DNA of 5,040 bases from Legionellales bacterium. GTDB taxonomy: Bacteria; Pseudomonadota; Gammaproteobacteria; WLWR01. The translations under genes and the position numbers were made by a program. This document shows, in pieces, positions 1 through 5,040 of the stretch. Position 1 is the stretch's first letter. Each line of letters starts with the position of its first letter. The notes beneath the pieces are model-generated. The model did no database searches. It was not told where the DNA came from and saw only the letters and a list, made by a program, of their open reading frames with translations. The stretch lies in NCBI GenBank assembly GCA_012103495.1, contig WLWR01000130.1, positions 1 to 5,040 on the forward strand, read 5' to 3'.

Positions 1-259
1 GTCCGGCTGAGGCGCGACGAAATGCGTCGGCCATAGTGATGAGTTCCATGAGGTTGTCATTGGTTGGAGCACAGGTGGATTGAACAATGAAAATATCATG
101 GCCGCGAACATTTTCTGTAATTTCAACCATTGTTTCGCCATCGCTGAATTTATCGACAGTGATTTGGCCAAGATTGAGATTAAGCCGCTGTGCGATCATG
201 CTCGCTAGCGTTGGATTGGCGTTGCCAGTAAACACCATCATATTTGCCACGTTTGCCAT
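1..259 (-). CDS. prs: Ribose-phosphate pyrophosphokinase (PRPP synthetase), N-terminal part
   Basis: Makes 5-phosphoribosyl-1-pyrophosphate from ribose 5-phosphate and ATP in the cytoplasm, feeding purine, pyrimidine, histidine, tryptophan and NAD synthesis. Only the first 86 codons are here; the gene runs off the left edge. The reading is close to E. coli Prs from memory: FTGNANP near residues 10-16, the FSDGE motif at 38-42, ENVRGHDIFIVQST at 49-62, APTNDNLMEL at 64-73 and RRASAG at 81-86. The chosen ATG (257-259) gives an N-terminus three residues longer than E. coli Prs. Met7 and Met8 are alternative starts, but no better ribosome site precedes them. The upstream Shine-Dalgarno is weak (an AGAGA-like run). 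It lies downstream of tRNA-Gln in the same direction, an arrangement also found in Pseudomonas, and is probably read from the same promoter. The catalytic loop and PRPP-binding motif lie outside the window. Confidence 0.97.
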   Translation of the reverse strand, partial: MANVANMMVFTGNANPTLASMIAQRLNLNLGQITVDKFSDGETMVEITENVRGHDIFIVQSTCAPTNDNLMELITMADAFRRASAG

Positions 260-291
260 CTGATTTTTCTCTAATTAGTGTGAATGATTAG

Positions 292-386
292 TACAAGTCA
301 CCGCAGAAAACAGCCAGGAAGCTATTGTTGTTATTTCTGCGAAACAGCGGCATCCTTCCTCGCTGTTTTCTGCTGTGACTTGTGTA
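292..386. repeat. Long imperfect inverted repeat (hairpin) between tRNA-Gln and prs
   Basis: The left arm at 292-321 (30 nt) is the reverse complement of the right arm at 355-386 (32 nt), with 28 of 30 aligned positions matching plus one 2-nt insertion in the right arm. The loop is 33 nt (322-354). Inside it are segments that can pair differently: 302-309 (CGCAGAAA) with 334-341, and 342-349 (AAACAGCG) with 361-368. Thus two short hairpins compete with one long one. No run of T follows on either strand, so it does not look like an ordinary intrinsic terminator. Read leftward, it starts about 20 nt after the tRNA 3' end and finishes about 32 nt before the prs start. It could be an RNase III-type processing site, an mRNA stabiliser, or a small palindromic repeat element. 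The structure is directly visible; the role is not known. Confidence 0.85.
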
Positions 387-405
387 GGTATAGGAAGTAA
401 CAAAT

Positions 406-480
406 TGGCTGGGGCGCCAGGATTCGAACCTGGGAATGCAGGGATCAAAACCCTGTGCCTTACCGCTTGGCGACGCCCCA
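406..480 (-). tRNA. tRNA-Gln (anticodon TTG)
   Basis: A 75-nt tRNA on the minus strand with the 3' CCA encoded (406-408). The acceptor stem pairs TGGGGC at the 5' end (475-480) with GCCCCA at the 3' side. The anticodon stem is CAGGG/CCCTG around the loop TTTTGAT, which puts the anticodon TTG at 446-448 and so reads glutamine CAA (and CAG by wobble). The T arm contains the standard GGTTCGAATCC. The tRNA is transcribed toward prs and is probably driven by the TTGACA promoter at 545-573. Glutamine tRNA just upstream of prs is a known gammaproteobacterial arrangement (for example Pseudomonas). Open reading frames drawn across this stretch are artefacts of the tRNA sequence. Confidence 0.97.
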
Positions 481-544
481 AGAAAATGAATCAACAACGA
501 TGCAAACAAGATTCGATGTCATCAGTGTTAGTTAGGATGGGGGT

Positions 545-573
545 ATTTTCTCTATAAATACTCGGTGTGTCAA
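545..573 (-). promoter_or_regulatory. Sigma-70-type promoter for tRNA-Gln (and probably prs)
   Basis: On the minus strand a perfect -35 box TTGACA (568-573) is followed after 17 nt by GAAAAT (545-550, 4 of 6 to TATAAT). A C-rich stretch ACCCCC follows the -10, resembling the GC-rich discriminator of growth-rate and stringently controlled stable-RNA promoters. Transcription would begin near 538, about 58 nt before the mature tRNA 5' end. An overlapping alternative pairs TTGATA just upstream with TATAGA at an 18-nt spacing. Nothing else with a good match lies between lolB and the tRNA. Confidence 0.6.
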
Positions 574-697
574 TTATCAATTTCAGGTTATTTGAATGTG
601 GGCGCTTTTTAAGCTTTCTGAGAGAGTGAATCAAATTGGAAGGTAGGGTTCATTTTTGTTGAAATTGCTTTGATGATGTGTTTGATGAAAAAGATGA

Positions 698-1309
698 TTA
701 GATTTGCCAGCGATTAATGACCAGACGGATTTGAATCTCGCCGCTGGATAGTTGAATTTTAGTTGGGAAATCTTGGCCTTTGATCGTGCGAAAGCGATCA
801 TAACGGATGGTCCAACCATCTTGTATGATGGTGTGTGCGCGTTTGGATTCGTCTTGAGTGACGTTGGCAACCGAATAAGGTGAGGGGATGCCACGGACCC
901 AATACAATAAGTTGGTTACTGGCATGTACCAGCCCGTTTGTTGTAGAAATAATTGTTCTGGCGAGGCGGCGCTCACGGTTTCTTTTTGCATGATTAAAGT
1001 TGCTTGATGGGGGGTGCCTTTGAGTTGAATTTGCCCAGCGCCCAAGGGACCAAATAAGCGGATTTGATAGTGATTGCCTTGTTGTTGCCAATTGAGCGAA
1101 GCGCTGGTAGCGTCGGCTTCGGTGCGAATGCTTATGGCTCCGGCCAAAGTCCAATTGCGGATTGTCATTAATTGTTGTTGGCGTTGTTCCCAAGTAACAG
1201 GGGCGGTGGTTTCTGTCGATTTGCCAGAAGGTGTGCTTGCGCATCCGCTCAATCCTAATAAACATAAACTGATGGCAACATAGTACAATCGAGAAAGGGT
1301 TGATGGCAT
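698..1309 (-). CDS. lolB: Outer-membrane lipoprotein receptor LolB
   Basis: The final receptor of the Lol system: it takes lipoproteins from periplasmic LolA and inserts them into the inner leaflet of the outer membrane. It is 203 aa, against 207 in E. coli. It has a type II signal peptide with a hydrophobic stretch at about residues 8-20 and the lipobox LSGC at 20-23, giving lipidated Cys23 and about 181 mature residues. Residue +2 is Ala, not Asp, as expected for outer-membrane sorting. The body resembles LolB: WEQRQQQL, then NWTLAGAISIRT, WQQQGNHYQIRLFGPLGAG, W..G.P.PY, and a C-terminal segment ending in INRWQI, comparable with the MDNWIVK end of E. coli LolB. The start is supported by AAGGT seven bases upstream. 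It is divergent from coaD. In most gammaproteobacteria ispE follows lolB and hemA lies opposite; neither is here. Confidence 0.93.
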   Translation of the reverse strand: MPSTLSRLYYVAISLCLLGLSGCASTPSGKSTETTAPVTWEQRQQQLMTIRNWTLAGAISIRTEADATSASLNWQQQGNHYQIRLFGPLGAGQIQLKGTPHQATLIMQKETVSAASPEQLFLQQTGWYMPVTNLLYWVRGIPSPYSVANVTQDESKRAHTIIQDGWTIRYDRFRTIKGQDFPTKIQLSSGEIQIRLVINRWQI

Positions 1310-1316
1310 GATATGG

Positions 1317-1321
1317 ACCTT
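1317..1321 (-). promoter_or_regulatory. Ribosome binding site of lolB
   Basis: AAGGT on the minus strand, seven bases before the ATG at 1307-1309. It fixes the lolB start and agrees with the lipoprotein signal peptide beginning there. Confidence 0.7.
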
Positions 1322-1354
1322 ATTTTTATAGTTGGGCGTCGGTCGAATCTTTTA

Positions 1355-1383
1355 TTAATAGACCAGTTGAGGATGGGGCGCAA
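1355..1383 (-). promoter_or_regulatory. Possible lolB promoter
   Basis: On the minus strand TTGCGC (1378-1383) and TATTAA (1355-1360) are separated by exactly 17 nt. The -35 matches at only 3 of 6 positions and the -10 at 4 of 6, so this is a placement by spacing and location rather than by strong consensus. It would start lolB transcription about 40 nt upstream of the ATG. Confidence 0.3.
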
Positions 1384-1457
1384 GTTCAAATTTGCCTTGT
1401 AAGGGTGCTGGATTTTCTCCGAGATTTAAAATTATGGTGAATAGTTATCGCATCGCT

Positions 1458-1466
1458 TGGTATAAT
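1458..1466 (+). promoter_or_regulatory. Extended -10 promoter for coaD-ggt
   Basis: TGGTATAAT gives a perfect TATAAT (1461-1466) preceded by the TGn extension. No good -35 box sits 16-18 nt upstream, which is typical of extended -10 promoters. Transcription would start near 1473, leaving a leader of about 27 nt before coaD. Its position argues that coaD begins at 1500, since any longer frame from 1392 would lie across the promoter. Confidence 0.65.
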
Positions 1467-1499
1467 GCCGTCCACTTGCTATTGCCTGGACTTAATTCA

Positions 1500-1979
1500 A
1501 TGACGGTTGCTATTTACCCTGGTACGTTTGATCCGATTACCTATGGTCACATGGATATTGTTAAACGAGCTGCGGGGTTGTTTGATCAAGTGATTGTGGC
1601 GGTGGCCGCTTATTCAGGGAAACAAACGTTGTTCAGTGTGCCAGAGCGGGTGACATTGATACAACAAGCTTTGGCCGGTTTGTCGCAAGTGACCGTTTTG
1701 GCATTTGACAACTTATTGGTTGATTTTGCCAAAGTACAGCAGGCTTCCATTATTATTCGTGGGTTGCGAGCGGTGTCTGATTTGGATTATGAATTTCAAT
1801 TGGCACGAATGAATCAACAGTTGGCGGATGGGCTTGAAACTTTATTTTTAATGCCGGCTGAACAATACGCTTATTTATCTTCAACATTGATTCGAGAGGT
1901 CGCACGATTGCACGGTGACATTGACGCGTTTGTGCATCCTGCGGTGGCTTCGGCAATGCGTACTAAATTTAAGGAGTAA
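1500..1979 (+). CDS. coaD: Phosphopantetheine adenylyltransferase (PPAT)
   Basis: Transfers AMP from ATP to 4'-phosphopantetheine to give dephospho-CoA, the penultimate step of coenzyme A synthesis, in the cytoplasm. The protein is 159 aa, the same length as E. coli CoaD. Family motifs are all present: YPGTFDPITYGH at 6-17, with the nucleotidyltransferase T/HxGH-type signature ending at His17; a Lys at 41 where the family has a substrate-binding Lys; IIRGLRAVSDLDYE at 85-98; and LSSTLIREVA at 126-135, equivalent to the ISSSLVKEVA segment of E. coli. The ATG at 1500 was chosen because the protein then starts four residues before YPGTFDP as usual, and an extended -10 promoter lies just upstream. 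The Shine-Dalgarno is weak (GGA, nine bases before). ggt follows after 4 bp. In E. coli coaD neighbours mutM; here mutM is about 2.7 kb away in the opposite direction. Confidence 0.97.
   Translation: MTVAIYPGTFDPITYGHMDIVKRAAGLFDQVIVAVAAYSGKQTLFSVPERVTLIQQALAGLSQVTVLAFDNLLVDFAKVQQASIIIRGLRAVSDLDYEFQLARMNQQLADGLETLFLMPAEQYAYLSSTLIREVARLHGDIDAFVHPAVASAMRTKFKE
1971..1976 (+). promoter_or_regulatory. Ribosome binding site of ggt, inside the coaD 3' end
   Basis: AAGGAG, seven bases before the ggt ATG (1984-1986), is the best Shine-Dalgarno in the window. Its six bases are the last two sense codons (Lys-Glu) of coaD, directly followed by the coaD stop TAA. Ribosomes ending on coaD therefore cover the ggt site, which implies translational coupling and fixes the ggt start. 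Confidence 0.85.
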
Positions 1980-1983
1980 TTTA

Positions 1984-3663
1984 ATGTCTTATCGATGGTT
2001 ACAGCCATGGGTGGTGATCTTTGGGATCTGGGTTGGATCGGTGGGTGTGGCGCAATCTTTGCCACCGCAACCTGTGATTGCCAGTGCGCATCCACTAGCG
2101 ACGCAAGCTGGATATACTATTTTGCAACAAGGTGGCAATGCGTTTGACGCGGCGGTCGCAGTGGCCGCGGCTCTTGCGGTGGTGGAACCTTACGCGTCTG
2201 GTATAGGGGGCGGGGGTTTTTGGTTGCTGCATGAAGCCCAATACAATAAAGATCTTGTGATCGATGGGCGTGAAGTTGCACCGATGGCCGCCAGTGCGGA
2301 TATGTTTTTGGATGAAGCGGGAGAGCCAATCGCTGGTATGTCTTTGTATGGTCCTAAGGCGGCGGGCATTCCTGGTACACCAGCGGCGTTGGTGTATATA
2401 ACGGAAAAATATGGCCAGTTGACCTTGGCGGAAAATTTAGCGCCGGCGATTGAATTGGCGCGCAATGGGTTTGCGGTAGGGGAGGACTATCGTAACGCGT
2501 TGCAACAAGGGGATAAATATCAGCGATTGCAACAGCAATTTCCAGCAGCGGCGGAAATTTTTGTCCCGCAAGGAAAATTGCCAGCGGTGGGGCAAGTGAT
2601 TGTGCAGTCGGATTTGGCGAATACGTTGACGTTGTTGGCTGAACAAGGACGTCGAGGTTTTTATGCAGGAACACTGGCACAACAATTGGTGGATGCGGTG
2701 CAAGCACAGGGCGGACTTTGGACGTTGGCGGATTTGGCTGATTACCAACTTAAAATTCGTGAACCGTTGGTGGGGCAATATGGGTCAATCAAAATTGTGA
2801 CCACGCCATTGCCGTCAGCCGGTGGGGTCGGCATTTTAACCATGCTGAATGTTTTGCAAGGATTTGATTTGGCCAATGTCACGGAGGTTGAACGTAATCA
2901 CTTGATCATTGAAGCGATGCGATTGGCATTTTGGGATCGCAGTCGGTATTTAGGCGATGCTGATTTTGTCGATGTTCCGATGAATCGATTGTTGTCTGCT
3001 GAGCATGCGGCGCAATTGCGTGAACATATCAAATTGGATCAAGCAACACCCAGTGCGCAATTGTCAGTTGCGCCAATGGATACACCGAAGGGACATTCCA
3101 CTTCGCATTTTTCCATCATCGATACACAAGGCAATCGGGTGGGTGCTACTTTGTCAATCAATTACTTTTTTGGATCCGGGGTAGTTCCGCCGGGAACAGG
3201 GGTGTTGTTGAATAACCACATGGATGATTTTGCCATGAAGGCTGGGCAAGCGAATGTGTATCAATTGGTGGGACACGCGCTTAATGAAATTGCACCGGGG
3301 AAGCGACCTTTGTCAAGTATGGCACCAACGTTTGCCATCACTGAGGATCGAATCGCGGTGATAGGAACGCCTGGTGGGAGTCGTATTCCCACTATGATTT
3401 TATTGGCGCTGTTGGCATTTGCCGATGATCAATTGCCGGCTTATTGGGTGAGTTTGCCACGTTATCATCATCAATATTTGCCGGATGTGGTGGAGTATGA
3501 ACCGGATGCTTTCAGTGAATGGCAACAAAATGAATTGCAAGCCATGGGGTATGTATTAAAACCATTAGGACGGCGGTATGGGAATATGCAAGCTACGCTG
3601 TGGGATAAAGTGAATCAACGTGTCTATGCGGCATCTGATGAACGCCGTGATTTATTTTTGTGA
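1984..3663 (+). CDS. ggt: Periplasmic gamma-glutamyltransferase / glutathione hydrolase precursor
   Basis: Cleaves the gamma-glutamyl bond of glutathione and related peptides, releasing glutamate and Cys-Gly or transferring the glutamyl group. It is an Ntn-hydrolase that self-cleaves into large and small subunits. The protein is 559 aa. Residues 1-23 form a secretion signal (hydrophobic WVVIFGIWVGSVGVA, likely cut after VGVA), indicating periplasmic location. Alignment from memory to E. coli GGT: Arg96 in DGREVAP matches Arg114; Thr373 in STSHFS matches the catalytic Thr391; Asn393 matches Asn411; Asp415 matches Asp433; Ser444-Ser445 in RPLSSM match Ser462-463; and Gly464-Gly465 in TPGGSR match the oxyanion-hole glycines. 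The lid-loop Tyr (Tyr426) is present. Two substrate-pocket residues differ: Ser391 for Thr409 and His412 for Gln430. It is translationally coupled to coaD. A longer frame from 1915 is rejected because it overlaps coaD and loses the signal peptide. No clear terminator follows. Confidence 0.96.
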   Translation: MSYRWLQPWVVIFGIWVGSVGVAQSLPPQPVIASAHPLATQAGYTILQQGGNAFDAAVAVAAALAVVEPYASGIGGGGFWLLHEAQYNKDLVIDGREVAPMAASADMFLDEAGEPIAGMSLYGPKAAGIPGTPAALVYITEKYGQLTLAENLAPAIELARNGFAVGEDYRNALQQGDKYQRLQQQFPAAAEIFVPQGKLPAVGQVIVQSDLANTLTLLAEQGRRGFYAGTLAQQLVDAVQAQGGLWTLADLADYQLKIREPLVGQYGSIKIVTTPLPSAGGVGILTMLNVLQGFDLANVTEVERNHLIIEAMRLAFWDRSRYLGDADFVDVPMNRLLSAEHAAQLREHIKLDQATPSAQLSVAPMDTPKGHSTSHFSIIDTQGNRVGATLSINYFFGSGVVPPGTGVLLNNHMDDFAMKAGQANVYQLVGHALNEIAPGKRPLSSMAPTFAITEDRIAVIGTPGGSRIPTMILLALLAFADDQLPAYWVSLPRYHHQYLPDVVEYEPDAFSEWQQNELQAMGYVLKPLGRRYGNMQATLWDKVNQRVYAASDERRDLFL

Positions 3664-3875
3664 GAATTTTTGTCTCTATAGCCATCGTACTTGAAGATGT
3701 GAACTTTATTCATGGTCGGTAAACTTTCTCAGTTGGTGTTTTAAGCTTGTTGTGGGTGGTGGATTGCGATGTTTCGATTAAAAAAAGGTGAATTTTTATA
3801 ATGAATTACTACTGTAATAAATAGTTCAAGTTTGAAAGATCATTACCCGCTGTCAATAGAGTTTGCAGCTTTAAA
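3664..3875. other. Convergent intergenic gap without a recognised gene
   Basis: AT-rich 212 bp between the 3' ends of ggt and the acyltransferase gene. I see no strong GC stem followed by a T run on either strand, so termination here is not explained by a simple intrinsic terminator. A short weak stem, ATTAC/GTAAT (3805-3809 with 3814-3818), and an isolated TATAAT (3797-3802) are present but unsupported by other signals. Confidence 0.5.
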
Positions 3876-4619
3876 TTAAACCGATTGGCTGAGTTGAGTG
3901 ATGGCTTGACGGACGCGTTGCAGTAAAACATCTTTTTGCTGGAGGTCGTATTGACTGGCGTCGATGGGTTGGCCGATGTTTACGGTGACCGGTTGGTGTA
4001 GGCGAAAGCGCCAGGTCTTGGCTGGTAACACGTGATTGGCGCCATCAATCCCAAGGGGAATAATTTGTGCGTTGGCTTGGATAGCGGTGATGAAGCCACC
4101 TTTTTTAAAGGGGCCTAAATGGCCATCGCGTGAACGAGTGCCCTCCGGGGCGATCCAAATGATAATGCCTTGCTGCATGTATGCTTTAACTGTTTCTAAA
4201 TCTTGTTGGGCTTGAGCACGATTTTGTCGATCAATAAAAGGAAACATCGAAACGTCCATCGCTTTACCCATTAAGGGTACTTTTCTCAATTCACGCTTGG
4301 CGAGCATGCGTATCCGTTGATTAGGAAATGCCATGACACTCAGAGGAATGTCGTAATGGCTGGTGTGATTGCACATGACAATGTACGGTACGCCCGGTTG
4401 CAGCGTGACTTGGTGGGGGTTGTGGATTTGATAGTTAACTTTAGGGGCGGCTAATAAACGTTTGGACCAACGGGTCATTTCAAAGTCTACCCATTTGGGG
4501 TCTAAACAATGCATGGCTTGTTTGATAATGGCAGGTAGACAAGAGCGAATCATGGTGAACGCGGTTTTGAGCATGATCCAGGCAATTTGTATTGCATTGG
4601 CCGATCGTGGTGTTGTCAT
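3876..4619 (-). CDS. Lysophospholipid / 1-acylglycerol-3-phosphate acyltransferase family protein (PlsC-like)
   Basis: The 247-aa protein carries the four motifs of the PlsC/LPLAT family: NHTSHYD at 84-90 (catalytic HX4D, His85 and Asp90), FPFIDR at 126-131 (glycerophosphate binding), PEGTRSRDG at 158-166, and IIPLGI at 186-191. It most likely acylates lysophosphatidic acid to phosphatidic acid at the inner face of the cytoplasmic membrane, but other lysophospholipid acceptors are possible because the family is broad. Residues 10-32 are hydrophobic to amphipathic and may associate with the membrane. The start is uncertain: no Shine-Dalgarno precedes the ATG at 4617-4619, an in-frame TAG lies four codons before it (4629-4631), and Met16 is an alternative. 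It lies 93 bp downstream of mutM in the same direction, probably co-transcribed. Its start region is nearly duplicated at the mutM stop codon. Confidence 0.9.
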   Translation of the reverse strand: MTTPRSANAIQIAWIMLKTAFTMIRSCLPAIIKQAMHCLDPKWVDFEMTRWSKRLLAAPKVNYQIHNPHQVTLQPGVPYIVMCNHTSHYDIPLSVMAFPNQRIRMLAKRELRKVPLMGKAMDVSMFPFIDRQNRAQAQQDLETVKAYMQQGIIIWIAPEGTRSRDGHLGPFKKGGFITAIQANAQIIPLGIDGANHVLPAKTWRFRLHQPVTVNIGQPIDASQYDLQQKDVLLQRVRQAITQLSQSV

Positions 4620-4713
4620 GAGGATGCGCTAACGTCGGTGAGTCAATTTCATGGGCGACAACGTTATCACATTCAATAGGACAGTGTAAATTGGCGTATC
4701 GAGGTGTGGTCAT
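4596..4713 (-). repeat. 24-nt near-duplicate of the acyltransferase start region, 94 nt apart
   Basis: On the minus strand the 24 bases beginning at the acyltransferase ATG (4596-4619, encoding MTTPRSAN) recur at 4690-4713 (encoding MTTPRYAN), with 20 of 24 identical. The upstream copy's ATG overlaps the mutM stop as TGATG. The offset of 94 nt is not a multiple of three, so the upstream copy opens a different frame that runs 77 codons to 4480, across the beginning of the acyltransferase. Sequence on either side of the two copies does not match. This may be a decayed small duplication, or chance. Confidence 0.55.
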
Positions 4714-5040
4714 CAACTTTGGCAGTGAGGGCAAAAAAAGGTACTGCGTTGGCCAAGGGTGATTTTGTGAATCGGTGTTTGACAGCGATAACAGGGTTGT
4801 TGATCACGACCGTAAATTTGTAACGCTTGGCGAAAATAGCCGGGTTGGCCATCGGCGCTGACGAAATCTTTTAAGGTGGTGCCTCCGGCGGTGATGGCGG
4901 CGGTGAGTATTTGTTCGCTGGCGGTAATGATTTGTTGAATTTCCAATTCGGTGAGTGATTGAGCGGGGCGTTGTGGATGAATGCCTGCGCAGAATAATAT
5001 TTCATTGGCATAAATATTGCCAATGCCGACGACGATTTGA
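4713..5040 (-). CDS. mutM: Formamidopyrimidine-DNA glycosylase (Fpg/MutM), C-terminal part
   Basis: Base-excision repair glycosylase/AP lyase that removes 8-oxoguanine and formamidopyrimidines. About 108 C-terminal residues are in the window; the catalytic N-terminus lies beyond the right edge. Visible are the helix-two-turn-helix segment VVGIGNIYANEILF with AGIHP soon after, the block GGTTLKDFVSADGQPGYF, the QIYGR segment, and a C-terminal zinc finger C-X2-C-X16-C-X2-C (CYRC ... CPHC). The DNA-contacting Arg of the finger is kept in QRSTFFC. The protein ends just after the last Cys pair, as in E. coli MutM. The GGTTLKDF and zinc-finger arrangement favour MutM over Nei. The stop codon TGA (4713-4715) overlaps an ATG. 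The PlsC-like gene lies downstream in the same direction. Confidence 0.95.
   Translation of the reverse strand, partial: QIVVGIGNIYANEILFCAGIHPQRPAQSLTELEIQQIITASEQILTAAITAGGTTLKDFVSADGQPGYFRQALQIYGRDQQPCYRCQTPIHKITLGQRSTFFCPHCQS

Noticed and set aside
275..509. Two minus-strand open frames across tRNA-Gln and the hairpin
   Set aside because: They are translations of the tRNA and inverted repeat, with no ribosome site or protein motif.
375..557. Plus-strand open frame of 60 codons across the tRNA
   Set aside because: Its core (GAPGFEPGNAGIKTLCLTAWRRP) is simply the antisense translation of tRNA-Gln, a familiar annotation artefact.
601..625. GCTT/AAGC mini-hairpin around the HindIII-like site as a lolB terminator
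   Set aside because: Only four base pairs with a three-base loop and no proper T tract after it on the minus strand.
631..1283. Several open frames overlapping lolB on both strands
   Set aside because: They are shadows of lolB with no motifs; lolB itself has lipobox, ribosome site and family similarity.
1392..1499. N-terminal extension of coaD by 36 codons
   Set aside because: It would span the extended -10 promoter, has no family similarity, and the protein from 1500 already has the standard CoaD length.
1915..1983. N-terminal extension of ggt starting within coaD
   Set aside because: It lacks a ribosome site and would hide the signal peptide; the strong AAGGAG fixes the start at 1984.
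3801..3824. Seven-codon ORF (MNYYCNK) preceded by AAGGTG
   Set aside because: Spacing of 10 nt is long, the ORF is tiny, nothing regulated follows on that strand, and such short frames are frequent by chance.

Overview
The window is a piece of bacterial chromosome carrying housekeeping and envelope genes. Its moderate GC content, the outer-membrane lipoprotein receptor LolB, and the lolB / tRNA-Gln / prs neighbourhood point to a gammaproteobacterium. Every protein gene reads as intact or is cut only by the window edge. I see no phage gene, transposase, CRISPR array or toxin cassette. Two departures from the usual gammaproteobacterial order stand out. ispE (MEP isoprenoid pathway) is not between lolB and tRNA-Gln/prs, and hemA is not beside lolB. 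This would fit a lineage that makes isoprenoids by the mevalonate route, as Legionellales do, but that assignment is only inference.

Layout. Positions 1-259 (minus) hold the first 86 codons of prs. Positions 292-386 hold a long imperfect inverted repeat. Positions 406-480 (minus) hold tRNA-Gln(TTG), with a TTGACA-type promoter at 545-573. Positions 698-1309 (minus) hold lolB. A 190-bp divergent intergenic region (1310-1499) carries an extended -10 promoter reading rightward. Positions 1500-1979 (plus) hold coaD and 1984-3663 (plus) hold ggt, a tightly coupled pair in which the ggt Shine-Dalgarno site lies in the last codons of coaD. The 212-bp convergent gap (3664-3875) has no recognisable gene or clear terminator. 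Positions 3876-4619 (minus) hold a PlsC-family acyltransferase, and 4713-5040 (minus) hold the C-terminal third of mutM.

How the genes relate. tRNA-Gln and prs probably share a transcript, with the hairpin between them as a possible processing or stability element. coaD (penultimate step of CoA synthesis) and ggt (periplasmic release of glutamate and cysteinyl-glycine from glutathione) are co-transcribed. Cysteine is a CoA precursor, so a metabolic link is possible but unproven. mutM and the acyltransferase lie in the same direction and are probably one operon. The 93 bp between them contain a near-copy of the acyltransferase start region. I found no convincing new biological system. The most unusual items are the 30-bp inverted repeat, the duplicated start region upstream of the acyltransferase, and the missing ispE.
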